From NCBI GenBank assembly GCA_936432065.2, contig OW386287.2:192509729-192573728 (forward strand): DNA of 64,000 nt. The letters are read 5' to 3'. The notes beneath the pieces are model-generated. The model searched no databases. It was given only the letters and a program-made list of their open reading frames with translations, and was not told where the DNA came from. How positions within the stretch are numbered: the first letter of the stretch is position 1; each line of letters begins with the position of its first letter. Shown one piece after another: positions 22,895 through 33,774 of this stretch. The stretch is from Rutpela maculata. Lineage: Eukaryota > Arthropoda > Insecta > Coleoptera > Cerambycidae. The translations under genes were made by a program, and so were the position numbers.

Positions 22895-24130
22895 CTACAC
22901 TTCTTGTGTACTCAGTCTCGGTTGATCAGATAGATGCTGAACACTCCGGTCATGGACCTTATTAACAGTTCCAAAGGCTTCTACAATCACTAACACGACT
23001 GAGTCTTTGCATTCTACATCTGCTTTTGGATGATAAATTTCCCACTTTGTTAGAATTTTTCTCGCCTTCCTTTCCATTTTCGCAATGTCGTTTTAAAGCC
23101 AATCGACAATTCCAAAATGGTGAGTAACTACTGGGACAGTAATGTTGCGATTATTTTCTTGGCGATAAGCTAAGAGCTTGCCTAATGCGACGGGATTATT
23201 CCATCGCAATCTTACTTGTCATATCGTCGATAAAAGACTGAACACTTATATGTTTCTCCCAAAGCCACACTCAGTATTTCAGTACGATACTCTGACTTTT
23301 CATATGTTACCTTGCTGGAGGACCACTGTAGCATTTGTCTAAGCCAAATTTCATCTTCGTATCATGAAGGATTTCACTATATCCACCTCTTGCTTTATTT
23401 GAGCTTTATTCGTAGCAAATAACTTCAGATCGTCCATATAGAAGGGGTGGTTTATATTGTTATCACTGATTTCAAAGCCAACTCTCTGTTTGATTAGTTT
23501 GTTTGACAGGGGGGCAAATGCCAGGCAAAACAGCGAAGGCGAAAGCGAATCTCCTTTTTTAATTTCTATGCTCCCTGTCTTATGTGACCTTCCAAGTAGT
23601 AGAGCCACATTTCCGTTTTCCATTCTTTCATTGTGGTTTCCAGCCTACTATTGTTGGGCAGACACGGTAAGTTTTCGTCCATGTATGGGGCACTTTATCA
23701 AAGGCCTTTTTGTAGTCTCCCCAAGCCATGCACAGATTCCTGTATGGCTTCTTTGAAATCGATGTGATAGTTTTACTCATTAGCAGTTAATTTTACAGCA
23801 TTTGGCAGCTTTTCTACAACGTTTCTGTTCCTCTGGAAATATCTGATAATTTAACAGGTGGTTGCAGATTTTATTTGCTAGTATAGCAGTGATAATTTTT
23901 TATATTATTGGAAGGCAGGTTATTGGTCGATAGTTTTTAGGATTCTTAGCGTCGTTGCCTTTATAGAAGAGGAAAGTGTTTAAAGTGTTCCCTGTAGATC
24001 GGGTGCTTCCTCGAGGTGTTGTATGATTTTATTAACGGCTGCTGTTATGTTTTTATGCAATGAAGTTTTGTACTCTGTCTTGTCCAGGTGGTTTCCAATT
24101 ATGCGTTTGCTGAATTATCGTTGAAATTTT
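22895..24130 (-). pseudogene. R4/Dong-like non-LTR retrotransposon RT relic
   Basis: On the minus strand from about 24,110: NWKPPGQDRVQNF, then FLFYKGNDAKNPKNYRPITC and NHLLNYQIFPEEQK (about 23,990-23,830). A gap follows, then the stretch at 23,623-23,351 reads KKGDSLSPSLFCLAFAPLS and NHPFYMDDLKLFATN, where YMDD is the catalytic motif C. A further piece near 23,077-22,895 has no clear match but is in the same orientation. The combination of NW-PPG-D, RPITC, EEQ and GDSLSP with YMDDLKL is characteristic of the R4/Dong side of the R2 group, not of jockey/CR1. Stops and missing segments show it is dead. Confidence 0.8.
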
Positions 24131-24276
24131 TATTTTTTATTATTTAAAATATATTTAATTAACGTCGGCCTGTTTCCGCTATCAAGGCCTATCACCGACG
24201 CCAGGAGACGAGCTACCCCCAACCTGGAAATTTTGCCGAACCTCTTCTCTGTCGAACAGGGATCGCGACTTTTATT
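24125..24276 (-). repeat. Truncated copy of the 5S-derived SINE (tail half)
   Basis: From AACGTCGGCC at 24,161 the sequence matches the complete SINE at 28,042-28,427: the shared text includes CCTATCACCGACGCCAGGAG and CTACCCCCAACCTG. Similarity ends near 24,276, before the 5S-like head. The T/A-rich stretch at 24,125-24,160 corresponds to the tail. It sits directly upstream, in the minus-strand sense, of the R4-like relic. Confidence 0.8.
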
Positions 24277-26242
24277 AATATTATTTTATTATCACCATTG
24301 TTATAAATGTTTTTAATTTTTTTTTTCGGATGTTTGCTATCTTGAAAAATTTTAATTCTGATATATAGTACAGTAAAGTGAAGCTTTTAAATCCCAGCCC
24401 GAAAACGATGTAATGAATTTCCAAATTTTTTTTCTTCAACATGCTTTAAAAAGTATGTACATAAGAATCTATATTGTCATTTTTCCTGCTTTTTAGTTAG
24501 GGGTGGTTCCCACCACTTCTTAGAGGTTGTCGCAAAAAAAAACAAAAAACACAAGTAATCTGATAGAGAATCAAATTATAAGAAAGACAGGTCTTATACA
24601 CTTTTTGCTAAAATGCATATTTTTCGAGATATTGCGAACTGAAAATTGTAATTTTCACCACCTAAAATCAGTATTCCTAGACGTTTTTTTTTAATTACTC
24701 GAAAAATATGGACTTTAATAAAAAGATACAAGGGTACAAAATTAAAGGTTTTACGAAGACAAATTGAATGTTTTTTTCTTTTTTTTTCTTCGATGTTTAA
24801 TTTTGGAAATATGGCATTTTCAAAATAGCGCCGAAACGTTCAGAAAAAAATATACGACGTTAAAATATAAAATGACTCATAATCTACAACTATGAGAAAA
24901 AATTTCATTCTTGTAAAAATTAACGATATTAAGATTTTCCTTTATAATGAAATCTAAAAAAGTTACACACAAAAAAGTAGAGCACTTAAAAATTTAGGCG
25001 CCATTTTTTTTTAGGTTTATTGCTCTAATATCTTATTAATCCAATTTTTTTTTAAATATCCTTCTAGATATTATTAATGCATATTATTACTAATATGCTC
25101 AATTTGTTTAGAATTTTTAGAATAATTATTTTTCATTCTGTACACATTTTCAATAATGATAATTTTCATAATTTTTTTAACAAAAATCGGGTTTTTGAAA
25201 ATATTTGCTCTGAAAATATATTTTTTTTAATGGTAAGAGTACAAAAATGAAGCTTATAAAAAAATGAGTAGTTGGAAAAAAACGAATAGTTTGGCGTTTT
25301 TTAAAATTTTCATACGACAAACCGTTCCAGTTAAAGATGGCGCTTGAGCGCATACGCAAGAAAATTATGTATTTAAAATTGAAATATCTCAAAAATTATA
25401 AGATTGATAAAAACATGATATAAAAATGAAACGAAGCTTATAAAAAAAATCGGCAGCTAATGGAAACGGCTGAAACCTCCCCACACAGTGGATCTTTATG
25501 AGCTGTGCTTGGACATTACATCGGAAATCAGAGCACCGAGCAAACAAATAAATTGCACGTGACTTTGGAGCCATTTATTTCATGAACAAATATCGACGAA
25601 CTGAAGTGGACTACAAGCAATCTGTTAAAACATAACCTCTCATGTTTGTTTTTGTTGCATGTTAATCAACTGCCGGATGTTATAAGGGTATTAACAGATA
25701 ACGTTTCGAAGATTTTGTAGAACACTGGATAGCGAAAAAAAAATAATAACGCAGAATTTAGCCAAAATGACACTCTAATCTCAACAAGTCAATAATATAA
25801 GGAAGGACTGAAGTACTGTGAACTAGTTGAAATATGCAAAAAGGTGTACACAATTTCTTCCAGTGTTGACTCCTTGCCTATGATATACCTATAGATTGAA
25901 CTATACAAACCATTGTACCTAATTTGTGCAAGAACTTTTTGTTATCATGTCTTATTAATGTTATAGAATACTGTGCGTGTAATTGCCCATTAGGTATGTA
26001 CATTCACATAGCGCGAGAGATATGACAACACTGCAGAGCAAACTCGCCCGTCCGCGAAGATCTCAGCTCTCCGTTATTTCATTTCAGCCAGCTGGCACCC
26101 GCGATGTTGTAATTCTTACTCCCTATACCTAGTCCGCCACTACACACAGTGTATATCTAACATGTACTTTATTTTTTTCATGTAGGTTAATTGGTAACTA
26201 TCTCTTGTATTTTATTAAATATATTCACTTTATCACTTCATT

Positions 26243-27112
26243 TTTAACCTCCCCAAAATAAAATTGAAATTAGAATTTTTACTGCTTTTCAATGGTTCGA
26301 TTACAAATTGCAAGTAATCATAAAGTAAACAACTTGTTGTGCCAAAACGGCACTAAATTCTAATTACAGGTTAGATTTCCAACCCATAAAAAAAGTCCTA
26401 TTTTATTAGGACACAGTATTTAGAACTTCATAAAAAATACACTGTACTAGATTTTAGTTGAAAGTACGGGAATCTGGCAGAAATTTTAATAATAGCTACG
26501 TAATATTCTTAAATCTTAAGAAATATAAATTTATATATATTTTTCAGGTTAGTTGTGACGTCACGTACCATAAGCTATAAATCAACATTCACAAAGGTTA
26601 CCAACCCAAATATTTTTGACAGATGGCAAAATACATTTTCCCCTAACAATAATACCAATAATATTTTTTGGATGCTGTCATGTGTGCACATATAGCGAAT
26701 TCTTTTTAATTTTTTTAATGGAAACGAAATCGAAAGGGTGTAAGTGTGATATATCGTTGAAATTAGAATTTTTACTGCTTTTCAATGATTACAAATTGTA
26801 AGTAATCATAAAATAAACAACTTGTTGTGCTAAAACGGCACTAAACGTTATCCGATCTCAACCAAAACCTATTCAGATCTTCTGGAGCACTAAAGCAAAG
26901 TTTGCAAAGTTTCATCCAAATCCGTTTAGTAGCTTCGCCGCTATCGTGCTAACATACACACACATACACACACATACACACACGTACACACACATAAACA
27001 CACACAGACATTTTTTAAAAACCACTTTTTTGGGTTCCTTAGACCTCAAAACGTAAAGATTTGATATTATCTCAATTTTCGATTTTCACAATTTTATTGT
27101 GGGGAGGTTAAA
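26243..27112. mobile_element. Nested TIR element with TTTAACCTCCCC ends
   Basis: TTTAACCTCCCC (26,243-26,254) and GGGGAGGTTAAA (27,101-27,112) form perfect 12-bp inverted ends, and similarity continues into AATAAAATTG. Inside are a direct duplication of about 90 bases (26,265-26,357 and 26,758-26,845, sharing TACTGCTTTTCAATG and AACAACTTGTTGTGC), a 26,358-26,575 repeat that also occurs at 29.3 kb, and an ACACACAT microsatellite (about 26,950-27,006). The text AAGTTTCATCCAAATCCGTT is of a kind common in insect transposable elements. Confidence 0.7.
26358..26575 (+). repeat. Dispersed repeat, copy 1 of 2
   Basis: It shares AATTTTAATAATAGCTACGT, TTAAATCTTAAGAAATAT and an AGGTTAG-TGTG-GAC/GTCACGT block with the copy at 29,288-29,490. 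Orientation is the same in both. The copy separates the two halves of a direct duplication, as an insertion would. No termini are obvious. Confidence 0.65.
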
Positions 27113-27464
27113 ACGAAGAGTTTGGGTTTTTGTTTTTTTTCCTACGACAAACTGTTCCAGATATATGACAGTTTGAAATAATGTTGAAACTTTTCAGTTT
27201 GTACGCGCATTTTAAATGTTTATAGTAGGCAGAGAAACCAGCAATAGCCGCCTATTTTTCGAAGAATACGCAGAAAAAGCGGGTTGCATTGCATTTTAGC
27301 ACGTTTTAGAGGCAGATTAAAAATGTTATTTAATTGGTTTACTTAATTGTATTAATTTGATTTATTTATAACAATATGTATTTTTAACAAAATTAGACAT
27401 ATTATTATACTCTTTTGTGACCATTTTTAACCCCACCATTTAAAAAAAAAATTATAAATCAGAC

Positions 27465-27835
27465 CTCATCATATTCAGCGACCTAAAAAACATAAGTATA
27501 TGGATTTTCATGAATTTATTTTTAACAATAGAAGAATTATTAATTTTTTAGTATTTAAGGGTGGTTTCAACCCTTAATATTTTCGTATTTCCTATGTTTT
27601 GACAATAGAACCACATTCAGCGACCTCAAAAACATAAGTATATGGATTTTCGTGATTTTATTCGTAAAATTACAAGATAATAATTTTTCAGTATTTTTTC
27701 AATATTTTCGTCTGATTAGTTTTGACCTCAGAGTCATATTCACGACCTCAAAAACATAAGTATATGGATTTTCGTTAATTTATTCGTAAAATTAGAGGAG
27801 TAATTAATTTTTCAGTTTCCACCCTCAAATATAAA
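27465..27835 (+). repeat. Three tandem units of about 125 bp
   Basis: The block CATAAGTATATGGATTTTCG (first unit ends TTCATG) occurs at about 27,491, 27,631 and 27,749, each preceded by CATATTCAGCGACCT or a close variant and followed by ATTTATTCGTAAAATTA-like text. Spacing is about 118-140 bases. The array sits just inside the right arm of the 24.4-28.0 kb element. Confidence 0.85.
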
Positions 27836-28041
27836 AAGCAGATAATGCGACAATATAGATTTTGATGTTCGTATTTTATAAAGCATTTTGCAAAAAAAAT
27901 AAGGAAATTCGTTTCGTCGTTTTCGGGACGGCAATTTTACCATTTTTACTGCTTCGCTTACTGTACTAATAGCTACGTAAGATAAAACTGAGTTTAATTT
28001 AATAATGCAGTGGAAAGTTTGATACGTAGTAGTAGAAAAGC

Positions 28042-28427
28042 TTTTTTTTTTTTATTAACTATTTAACGTCGGCCTATTTCCGCTACCAGGGCCTATCACC
28101 GACGCCAGGAGACGAACTACCCCCAACCTGAAAATTTTGCCGAACCTCTTCCCTTAAGAAGAGTAGGGATCTTTTACTTCCCTAACATTTAATAGACAAG
28201 GGACCGCCTGCTTTACATCCCCTCCGAAGGATGGTATATCCACTACGTAATCCTCATCTGAAATTACGTAACTTCCGAGTACACACTGATACACAAGCCT
28301 CTAGAAGGTGGGACGAGAACGCTGTATTTCCCAAGATGGGACCCCATCCAAGTACTAACCGCGCTCGACGTTGCTTCAACGGAATATCGACTGATATTCA
28401 CATTGAAGTCGCCTCTACGCTCGCCCA
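28042..28427 (-). mobile_element. Complete SINE with 5S rRNA-derived head
   Basis: The flanks are perfect 11-bp target duplications, AGTAGAAAAGC at 28,031-28,041 and 28,428-28,438. On the minus strand the element starts at 28,427 and ends in a poly(A) tail (T run at 28,042-28,053). Its head, minus strand 28,385-28,317, reads GAAGCAACGTCGAGCGCGG and GTTAGTACTTGGATGGGG, then CTTGGGAA. This matches the internal control region of 5S rRNA genes (A box, intermediate element and C box); about 50 bases precede it, as in 5S. The body (28,310-28,054) is shared with truncated copies at 24.1 and 57.5 kb. SINEs with 5S heads are classed as SINE3 and are transcribed by pol III; their LINE partner here is unknown. 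Confidence 0.9.
28317..28385 (-). promoter_or_regulatory. 5S-type internal pol III promoter of the SINE
   Basis: AAGCAACGTCGAG resembles the 5S A box, TTAGTACTTGG the intermediate element, and GGATGGGG the start of the C box, in the right order and spacing. The C box has GTCC where typical 5S genes have TGACC, so activity is uncertain. Confidence 0.7.
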
Positions 28428-28463
28428 AGTAGAAAAGCTAACGTTTAAATAACTTTGGGTAGA

Positions 28464-28868
28464 TTAATACAGTTTCTTACTTTTATTCGGGTTTGTTAAA
28501 TGCTCCACATCATATTTACAACTATTTGCCTTGTCATATAGGTATTTTTCAAAATCTAATCTCCTTAAAAATTCTCTAGTATCTCCGTAAAATGTTCTGA
28601 CATCGTTAACCAGTAAATAAACTGAATTATCAGCCATGAACGTTAATGAAGAGTTGTAGGTAATCCAGTCTCTTATTTCATTAAAATCATTCGGTGAACT
28701 TTGCCAGTATAGTTTAAAGTCAACATCTGGGTCTAGTTTCGGATAGAGGTCATATATTGATTCAAGTAATTCGAGGAAAACCGGAAAATCTGTGTTTCTT
28801 ATAACGATCAAATGTTTTGACGAGATATCCCATCCATTTTTGCTTACTAAATATAAATCTAAATGCAT
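28464..28868 (-). CDS. Uncharacterised 134-residue protein, possible PB1-like fold
   Basis: This is an ATG-initiated minus-strand frame whose composition looks protein-like, with no low-complexity or repeat signature and no RT or transposase motif. I do not recognise the family. Residues 27-90 (FPVFLELLESIYDLYP, then VDFKLYWQSSPNDFNEIRD, then NSVYLLVND) have a helix, a strand, an acidic/polar segment, then a strand, loosely like the second half of a PB1 domain; this is inference. A TATAAAT element lies 36-43 bases upstream of the ATG (28,904-28,911) in the correct direction. The stop is 26 bases from a target duplication of the 5S-SINE. It could be a small retrogene, an exon, or part of an unknown element. 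No intron or poly(A) signal was assigned. Confidence 0.35.
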   Translation of the reverse strand: MHLDLYLVSKNGWDISSKHLIVIRNTDFPVFLELLESIYDLYPKLDPDVDFKLYWQSSPNDFNEIRDWITYNSSLTFMADNSVYLLVNDVRTFYGDTREFLRRLDFEKYLYDKANSCKYDVEHLTNPNKSKKLY

Positions 28869-29203
28869 GTTTCACTAATAGAATTTAATTTGCCGTAGGT
28901 AAAGATTTATACTATCGATTTCGTCATCTGACAAATAAGTCAAAATTGTCAAATGGTGGTCAAATTGCATAAGCAGGCATGGGCGTTACAAGATGTGGCT
29001 GTGTTCGGGGTGGTCCGACGTACGACACTTTCCTATTATAATAATGGCTTCATAAGTGCATGGTTACTATTTACTTTAGTAGATGGCGCGAGCAATAAGG
29101 TCCTACAATTACCTGGGCATGTGCATCGTATAACTAACATAACCTCAAATTTTAAGGTTTCTTTCATTTATTCTCATTTTTAATGTTTGTATAGGCATTT
29201 TTA

Positions 29204-29228
29204 GCTTGGAGCCATACTGGCTCCAAGC
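29204..29228. repeat. Perfect 10-bp hairpin
   Basis: GCTTGGAGCC, a five-base loop, then GGCTCCAAGC. It is not followed by a T run, and in this context it is most simply a feature of the surrounding element. Confidence 0.8.
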
Positions 29229-29287
29229 AAATATTTAAAAATTCACGCAAATAATTTTTCAATATTGTTGATTAATAAATATAGACT

Positions 29288-29490
29288 GCTAATTATAGGT
29301 TAGATTCCTAACCTGCAGAAAGTGTCTTATTTTATTGTGACAAACTATTTAAAACTTCATACACATTGCGTTGAACTTGATTTTGGTTGAAAGTAGAGGA
29401 ACCAGGTAGAAATTTTAATAATAGCTACGTAATACTTGTAAATCTTAAGAAATATATATTTTTGAGGTTAGCTGTGGCGACACGTGCCAT
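29288..29490 (+). repeat. Dispersed repeat, copy 2 of 2
   Basis: It matches 26,358-26,575 over about 200 bases at perhaps three-quarters identity by eye, including AATTTTAATAATAGCTACGT and AAATCTTAAGAAATATA. Confidence 0.65.
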
Positions 29491-30402
29491 GCTGCATGTA
29501 GTGTTGCATATATTCTTTCAATGTTTTAATTTAGCTACTTAATGTCAGATGTCACTGGACTCTTGTTTCACTAAACAAAAACAAAAGGGCGGGAATGTAT
29601 GCAACACTGTATGCACGTGTGCACAGAACCTGCAAAATTATCTAGCTATGCGTAAGTAATGAGAGAACTTATTGGTCCTGCCATCTATTACATTATGTAC
29701 AAAGTAAGCACTTATGAAGCCACTGTGAGGGTTGTCGTCGCACCACCTATTTAATACACCCTGGTTCGGATATACACTAAATTGTCATCTCTGTACTGTT
29801 GCATTTTACTAAATAAATCAGGAGATTGGACAGTGGGTTTTCATTGACAAAAAACGGGATGGAAAAAATGGAGGAAAACACTGGTCGTTTTGCCAATTTT
29901 CAAGAATCGTTAGGCCGTTTCGATAATTTTAGATGAAATTTGTCTCTGAATATTATGTATGAATAAGATTATGTACGAATAAGAGGTATCCTGATTGACG
30001 TCACGCAGCTATAACACGAAAGCACCATGCGTTGATGTTCTTGATTTATTTTTAAGTCTATGGAGACCCTAGAAAATCTTTTTTTTTGCATTTCGCTCTA
30101 GAATTAATGGATCTTTCAGAAAATGTAATAAAAACATGCTAAATAAGCTCATTATATGAAATATGTATTATATTACTGTCTGTAATACTCCATTATATTG
30201 TAGATAGAAATTCTGGCAACGGCAATCTGCACTGAAAAAAATATGTTCATAATATTAATGAATGAAGGTTCATTGGCTGAGAAATTATGAATCTTTATTG
30301 ATATAATGTACGTTCATTAATACAATGTACACATTTATCAATGCTATGTAAACGTACATTGTAAAAAAATGGATGTAAAAATACTTTGAAAGTTAAATTA
30401 AA

Positions 30403-31139
30403 AAAACCGCTGCCCAAGGAATCACTACTTCCACATCCAGATTCTCTATCTAAGTCACTCACAACGAAAACATTTTGTATGTGGAAATAATTGTTTATGG
30501 AACTTAATAATATAATATTGAAATCCTCTACCCCAAAACCCATAAAACGATACCACATCGGTAGTGGGGTGGGGTGATAGGGGGGTGGTAGGGGGGTGGA
30601 TGAGATAAAAAAATATTTTGAGGTTTCTGGTTCTTGTACATACACTAAATCATATTTTTTTTTTCATCCCCTTTAATAATGGGGTGGGGGTGGTAATGGG
30701 GGTGGCTAATGCCAAACATTTTTTTTAAACCTTAGCTTCTCTTGTATATACTAAATACCAATTTTATGGACTCTTACTTGCTTGATTTACCCATTTACCC
30801 TAAATTTACCCCAATTTACCCCCCAACCCTTCGACGGAACAAGATGAAAATATAATCTAGTTCCAGATCTCGTTAGTGTATATATGTGTACCAAATTTCA
30901 AGTCAATATCTTTAACGGTTAAAGAGTAAACGTGAGCACAAAAAAAGTTACAGACAGACCGACAGACCGACAGACAGACCGACAGACAGACCGACAGACC
31001 GACAGACCGACAGACAGACAAACATTTTTTTTTTGCTCAAACTTAAAATCTCGACGTTTCATGACATTTTAAGCCTATTTGAACAATAAAAATTTTAAAC
31101 ATTTTTTTTGTCGTTACTATACTTCCACTGGATGTGGAA
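30403..31139 (+). mobile_element. TTACTTCCACATCC-ended MITE, copy 1
   Basis: ACTACTTCCACATCCAG near 30,424 and CTGGATGTGGAAGTAATT near 31,121-31,138 are inverted ends; the shared copy also includes the flanking CCGCTGCCCAAGGAATCAC. The copy at 32.9 kb matches from end to end and that at 51.8 kb matches inverted. Internal blocks are GGGGTGGGGGTGGTAATGGG, CCTTCGACGGAACAAGATG, TTTCAAGTCAATATC and AATCTCGACGTTTCATGACA. It carries a tract of ACAGACCG units (about 30,951-31,021). It encodes nothing; both minus-strand frames over it are incidental. Confidence 0.85.
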
Positions 31140-31165
31140 GTAATTAGTTTAATTTTCGTATGTAA

Positions 31166-31390
31166 TATCACTAGTGCTTAAAATTTTATCGAAAATTTTT
31201 TCGAAAGCGTTGTTGCCTGGTAATATAAAGAGTGCAAATTGGCAGTTTATTATCTGATTAAATCCCGACCGCTTTAGCGGGAGGGATTTAATCTTTGATA
31301 ATAAACTGCCAATTTGCACGAGTTATATTAACTAGGGGCGACTTAGCTTGAGAAAAAATTTTTAGACAAAATTTAAAGCACGAGTGGTAT
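31166..31390. repeat. 225-bp palindromic MITE-like hairpin
   Basis: CACTAGTGCTTAAAATTTTA on the left pairs with the reverse complement of the right end (CACTCGTGCTTTAAATTTTG), and the arms converge on a near-perfect core, GTGCAAATTGGCAGTTTATT, at 31,232-31,251 and 31,302-31,321. The loop is only a few bases, at about 31,274-31,280. The whole is a compact foldback. Confidence 0.9.
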
Positions 31391-32880
31391 TTGTGGAGAA
31401 TATTTCACGAATAAATAATTCATTAAGTACATCTTCAATATTATGTTTTCTCATTAACTGCCTTCAGACGTTTTCTTGTCACTTTTTGGAGTTTACTGAC
31501 CTTTATTTTCAATTTCATCATTAATTTGATATACAGAAATATTTCCAAACCGACTCATATTGTCAAAACAACAAATCTGAAACAAACGCAGTAGAAATAA
31601 CGGAGATTCGCTATATTTTAAAATAATCTAGTGATGTTTCCATGGCAACTAGTAAATAAAACGAGTTGAAACCTTAAATATTATAATATATAGACTGGTT
31701 TAACATCTTTCAGGCGTTTCTGAGGTGCAATATGACGAGGAACGATCGAGAGAGCACTACTTTAGTACCGATGTCTCGTCCTAATAAAATATACACCCAT
31801 GGTTCCGAGATTGACATAGAGAGCGCCATCTAGCGTTACAAGTTGTATTCCATAATAAATGTTCATCGACTCATATTTACGTATTTAATCCTTACTTTTA
31901 ACTTACGAAGTTTATGAATTATGTTGACGTTTGCTTTGTTAAGCAAAGAGAATTTTAAATACAACAAATTATAATGTTTGATGCGCAGCTTTGATTCAAC
32001 GAGTTACTTTTTGGTAGATTACCATATGTAAGTACTATACATTTTTAGTTTGTTCCAGAGCGAATGTGTACTTGACATTTATAATAAATGATTTGCTTAC
32101 CTTTGTAACTACGTTATTGAGCTATTGAAAGCTGTGCTTGCCTTGTTCCTGTATTATGAGCTATATTAAGTACAATCTTTGTATGTACCTACTTGTTATC
32201 TGATTGAAAAGGAGTAAAACTGAAATAGTTACAGATAGGCAAAAGTTACAGCCTATATATTTCAGACAAAATTCGCTTTGAAATTGACGTGTATTTTTGT
32301 TTGCTACTACATAATACAATCAAAGATTAGAGAATTAACACAATATTACAATTTACAAGGTACGTTAACAATTAGTAATAAGCTAGAGAAGATATTTATA
32401 GATAAAACTTAAAAGCTCGAGTTGCCCTATTTGCCAAAAACATTTCAGGACAAAAACGTCAAAAAATTTTCGCATATTTGCCGCTGCAGCGACCTAAAAA
32501 ATTAGAGCGATAAATTTTGCATGTTGGTCCTGTCAAAAGCCGATCTAGCTTGAATTACCACCAATAATGACGTTCGATTGGTGCAATGTTGTGAAAAAAA
32601 CGGGCTCTCATTGGCTATAGCGTTAATGAGTGAAATAATCTATGAAATTATACCTAATTATTTTATTTTTATAAGAACAATTTAAAAAACTTACCACTTT
32701 CAGGGTAAAGTTAAACATATTTATAGTTTGTTACATAAAGTAAATTAAAACTACACACATTCATGTATCTTTACTTCAATTAATGTAATTATCCATATAG
32801 TTATGTATAAATTACATAATAAAATATATAAATATATTATAGTTGATCTGGTGAATTACAGAACCTGCCCATCAATATAT
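31391..32880. other. No gene recognised
   Basis: AT-rich DNA of about 1.5 kb. I see no RNA gene, recognisable protein, or paired ends. Open frames are short. Confidence 0.35.
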
Positions 32881-32897
32881 TACACAATTATATGGAA

Positions 32898-33592
32898 AAC
32901 CGCTGCCCAAGGAATCACTACTTCCACATCCGGATTTTCTATCCAAGTCACACAACGAAAAAATTTTGTATCTGGAAATAATTGTTTGTGGAACTTTAAT
33001 AATATAATATTTGAAATCATCTACCCCAAAAACCCATAAAACGATACCCCACATCGGTAGTGGGGTGGGGGTGGTGACAGGGGGTGGAAGAGGGGGGGGG
33101 TGGATAAAGTAAAAAAATATTTTGAGGTTTCTGGTTCTTGTACACACACTAAATCACATTTTTTTTTCATCCCCTTTAATAATGGGGTGGGGGTGGTAAT
33201 GGGGGTGACCAATGCCAAAATTTTTTTTTGAGACCTTAGCTTCTCTTGTATATAATAAATACCAATTTTATCGACTCTTACCTGCTTGATTTACCTATTT
33301 TCCCCAAATTTATCCCAATTTACCCCCCAACCCTTCGACGGAACAAGATGAAAATATAATCTAGTTCTAGATATCGTTAAATTACATATGTGTACCAAAT
33401 TTCAAGTCAATATCTCGAACGGTTCCAGAGTAAACGTGCGCACAAAAAAAGTTACAGACCGACAGACAGAATTTTTTTTTCGCTCAAACTTGAAATCTCG
33501 ACGTTTCATGACATTCTAAGTCTATTTGAACAATAAAAATTTTAAAAAATTTTTTTGTCGTTACTATACTTCCACTGGATGTGGAAGTAATT
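32898..33592 (+). mobile_element. TTACTTCCACATCC-ended MITE, copy 2
   Basis: It begins with the same CCGCTGCCCAAGGAATCAC block as copy 1, has inverted ends at about 32,919 and 33,577-33,592, and shares all internal blocks. The ACAGACCG tract is nearly absent here, so the tract in copy 1 is a later expansion. The plus- and minus-strand frames over it are by-products. Confidence 0.85.
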
Positions 33593-33774
33593 TTAGAGGA
33601 AAGCACGAAGCATTTCATACATTTGTGTACCATTACCAGAATAATCGCTGGCAACAAATGGACCATCGATTATCCATGTAATCGGCCTTCTCACTTTTAC
33701 AGTGTACATTATATTAATAAGCGGATTCATTAATGTTCAGCCAATGAACCGATTCATTAATATTACGAACGTCG

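Larger units (their letters stand above)
24366..27968. mobile_element. 3.6-kb TIR element containing nested insertions
   Basis: TAGTACAG at 24,366 is mirrored by CTGTACTA ending at 27,968. The ends are inverted copies for about 170 bases (blocks CCCGAAAACGA, GAATTTCC, ATCTATATTGTC, CTGCTTTTTA). A TA or ATA target duplication is possible (GATATA / ATAGCT flanks). Inside are a 26,243-27,112 TIR element, a tandem array near the right end, and AT-rich DNA with no transposase. The long open frame at 25,177-25,392 has no recognisable domain. Confidence 0.7.
28999..29760. mobile_element. Degraded element with long inverted ends
   Basis: The left end (GGTGGTCCGACG, TGGCTTCATAAGTGC, TAGATGGC, CAATAAG; 28,999-29,110) is mirrored at 29,645-29,758. 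The interior holds the second copy of the 26.4-kb repeat and a perfect 10-bp hairpin. No coding region or target duplication was recognised. Confidence 0.6.

Noticed and set aside
30295..33218. Proline-rich minus-strand ORFs at 30.3-30.6 and 32.9-33.2 kb
   Set aside because: They are the same incidental frame in two copies of a non-coding MITE, over its GGGGTGGGGGTGG tract.
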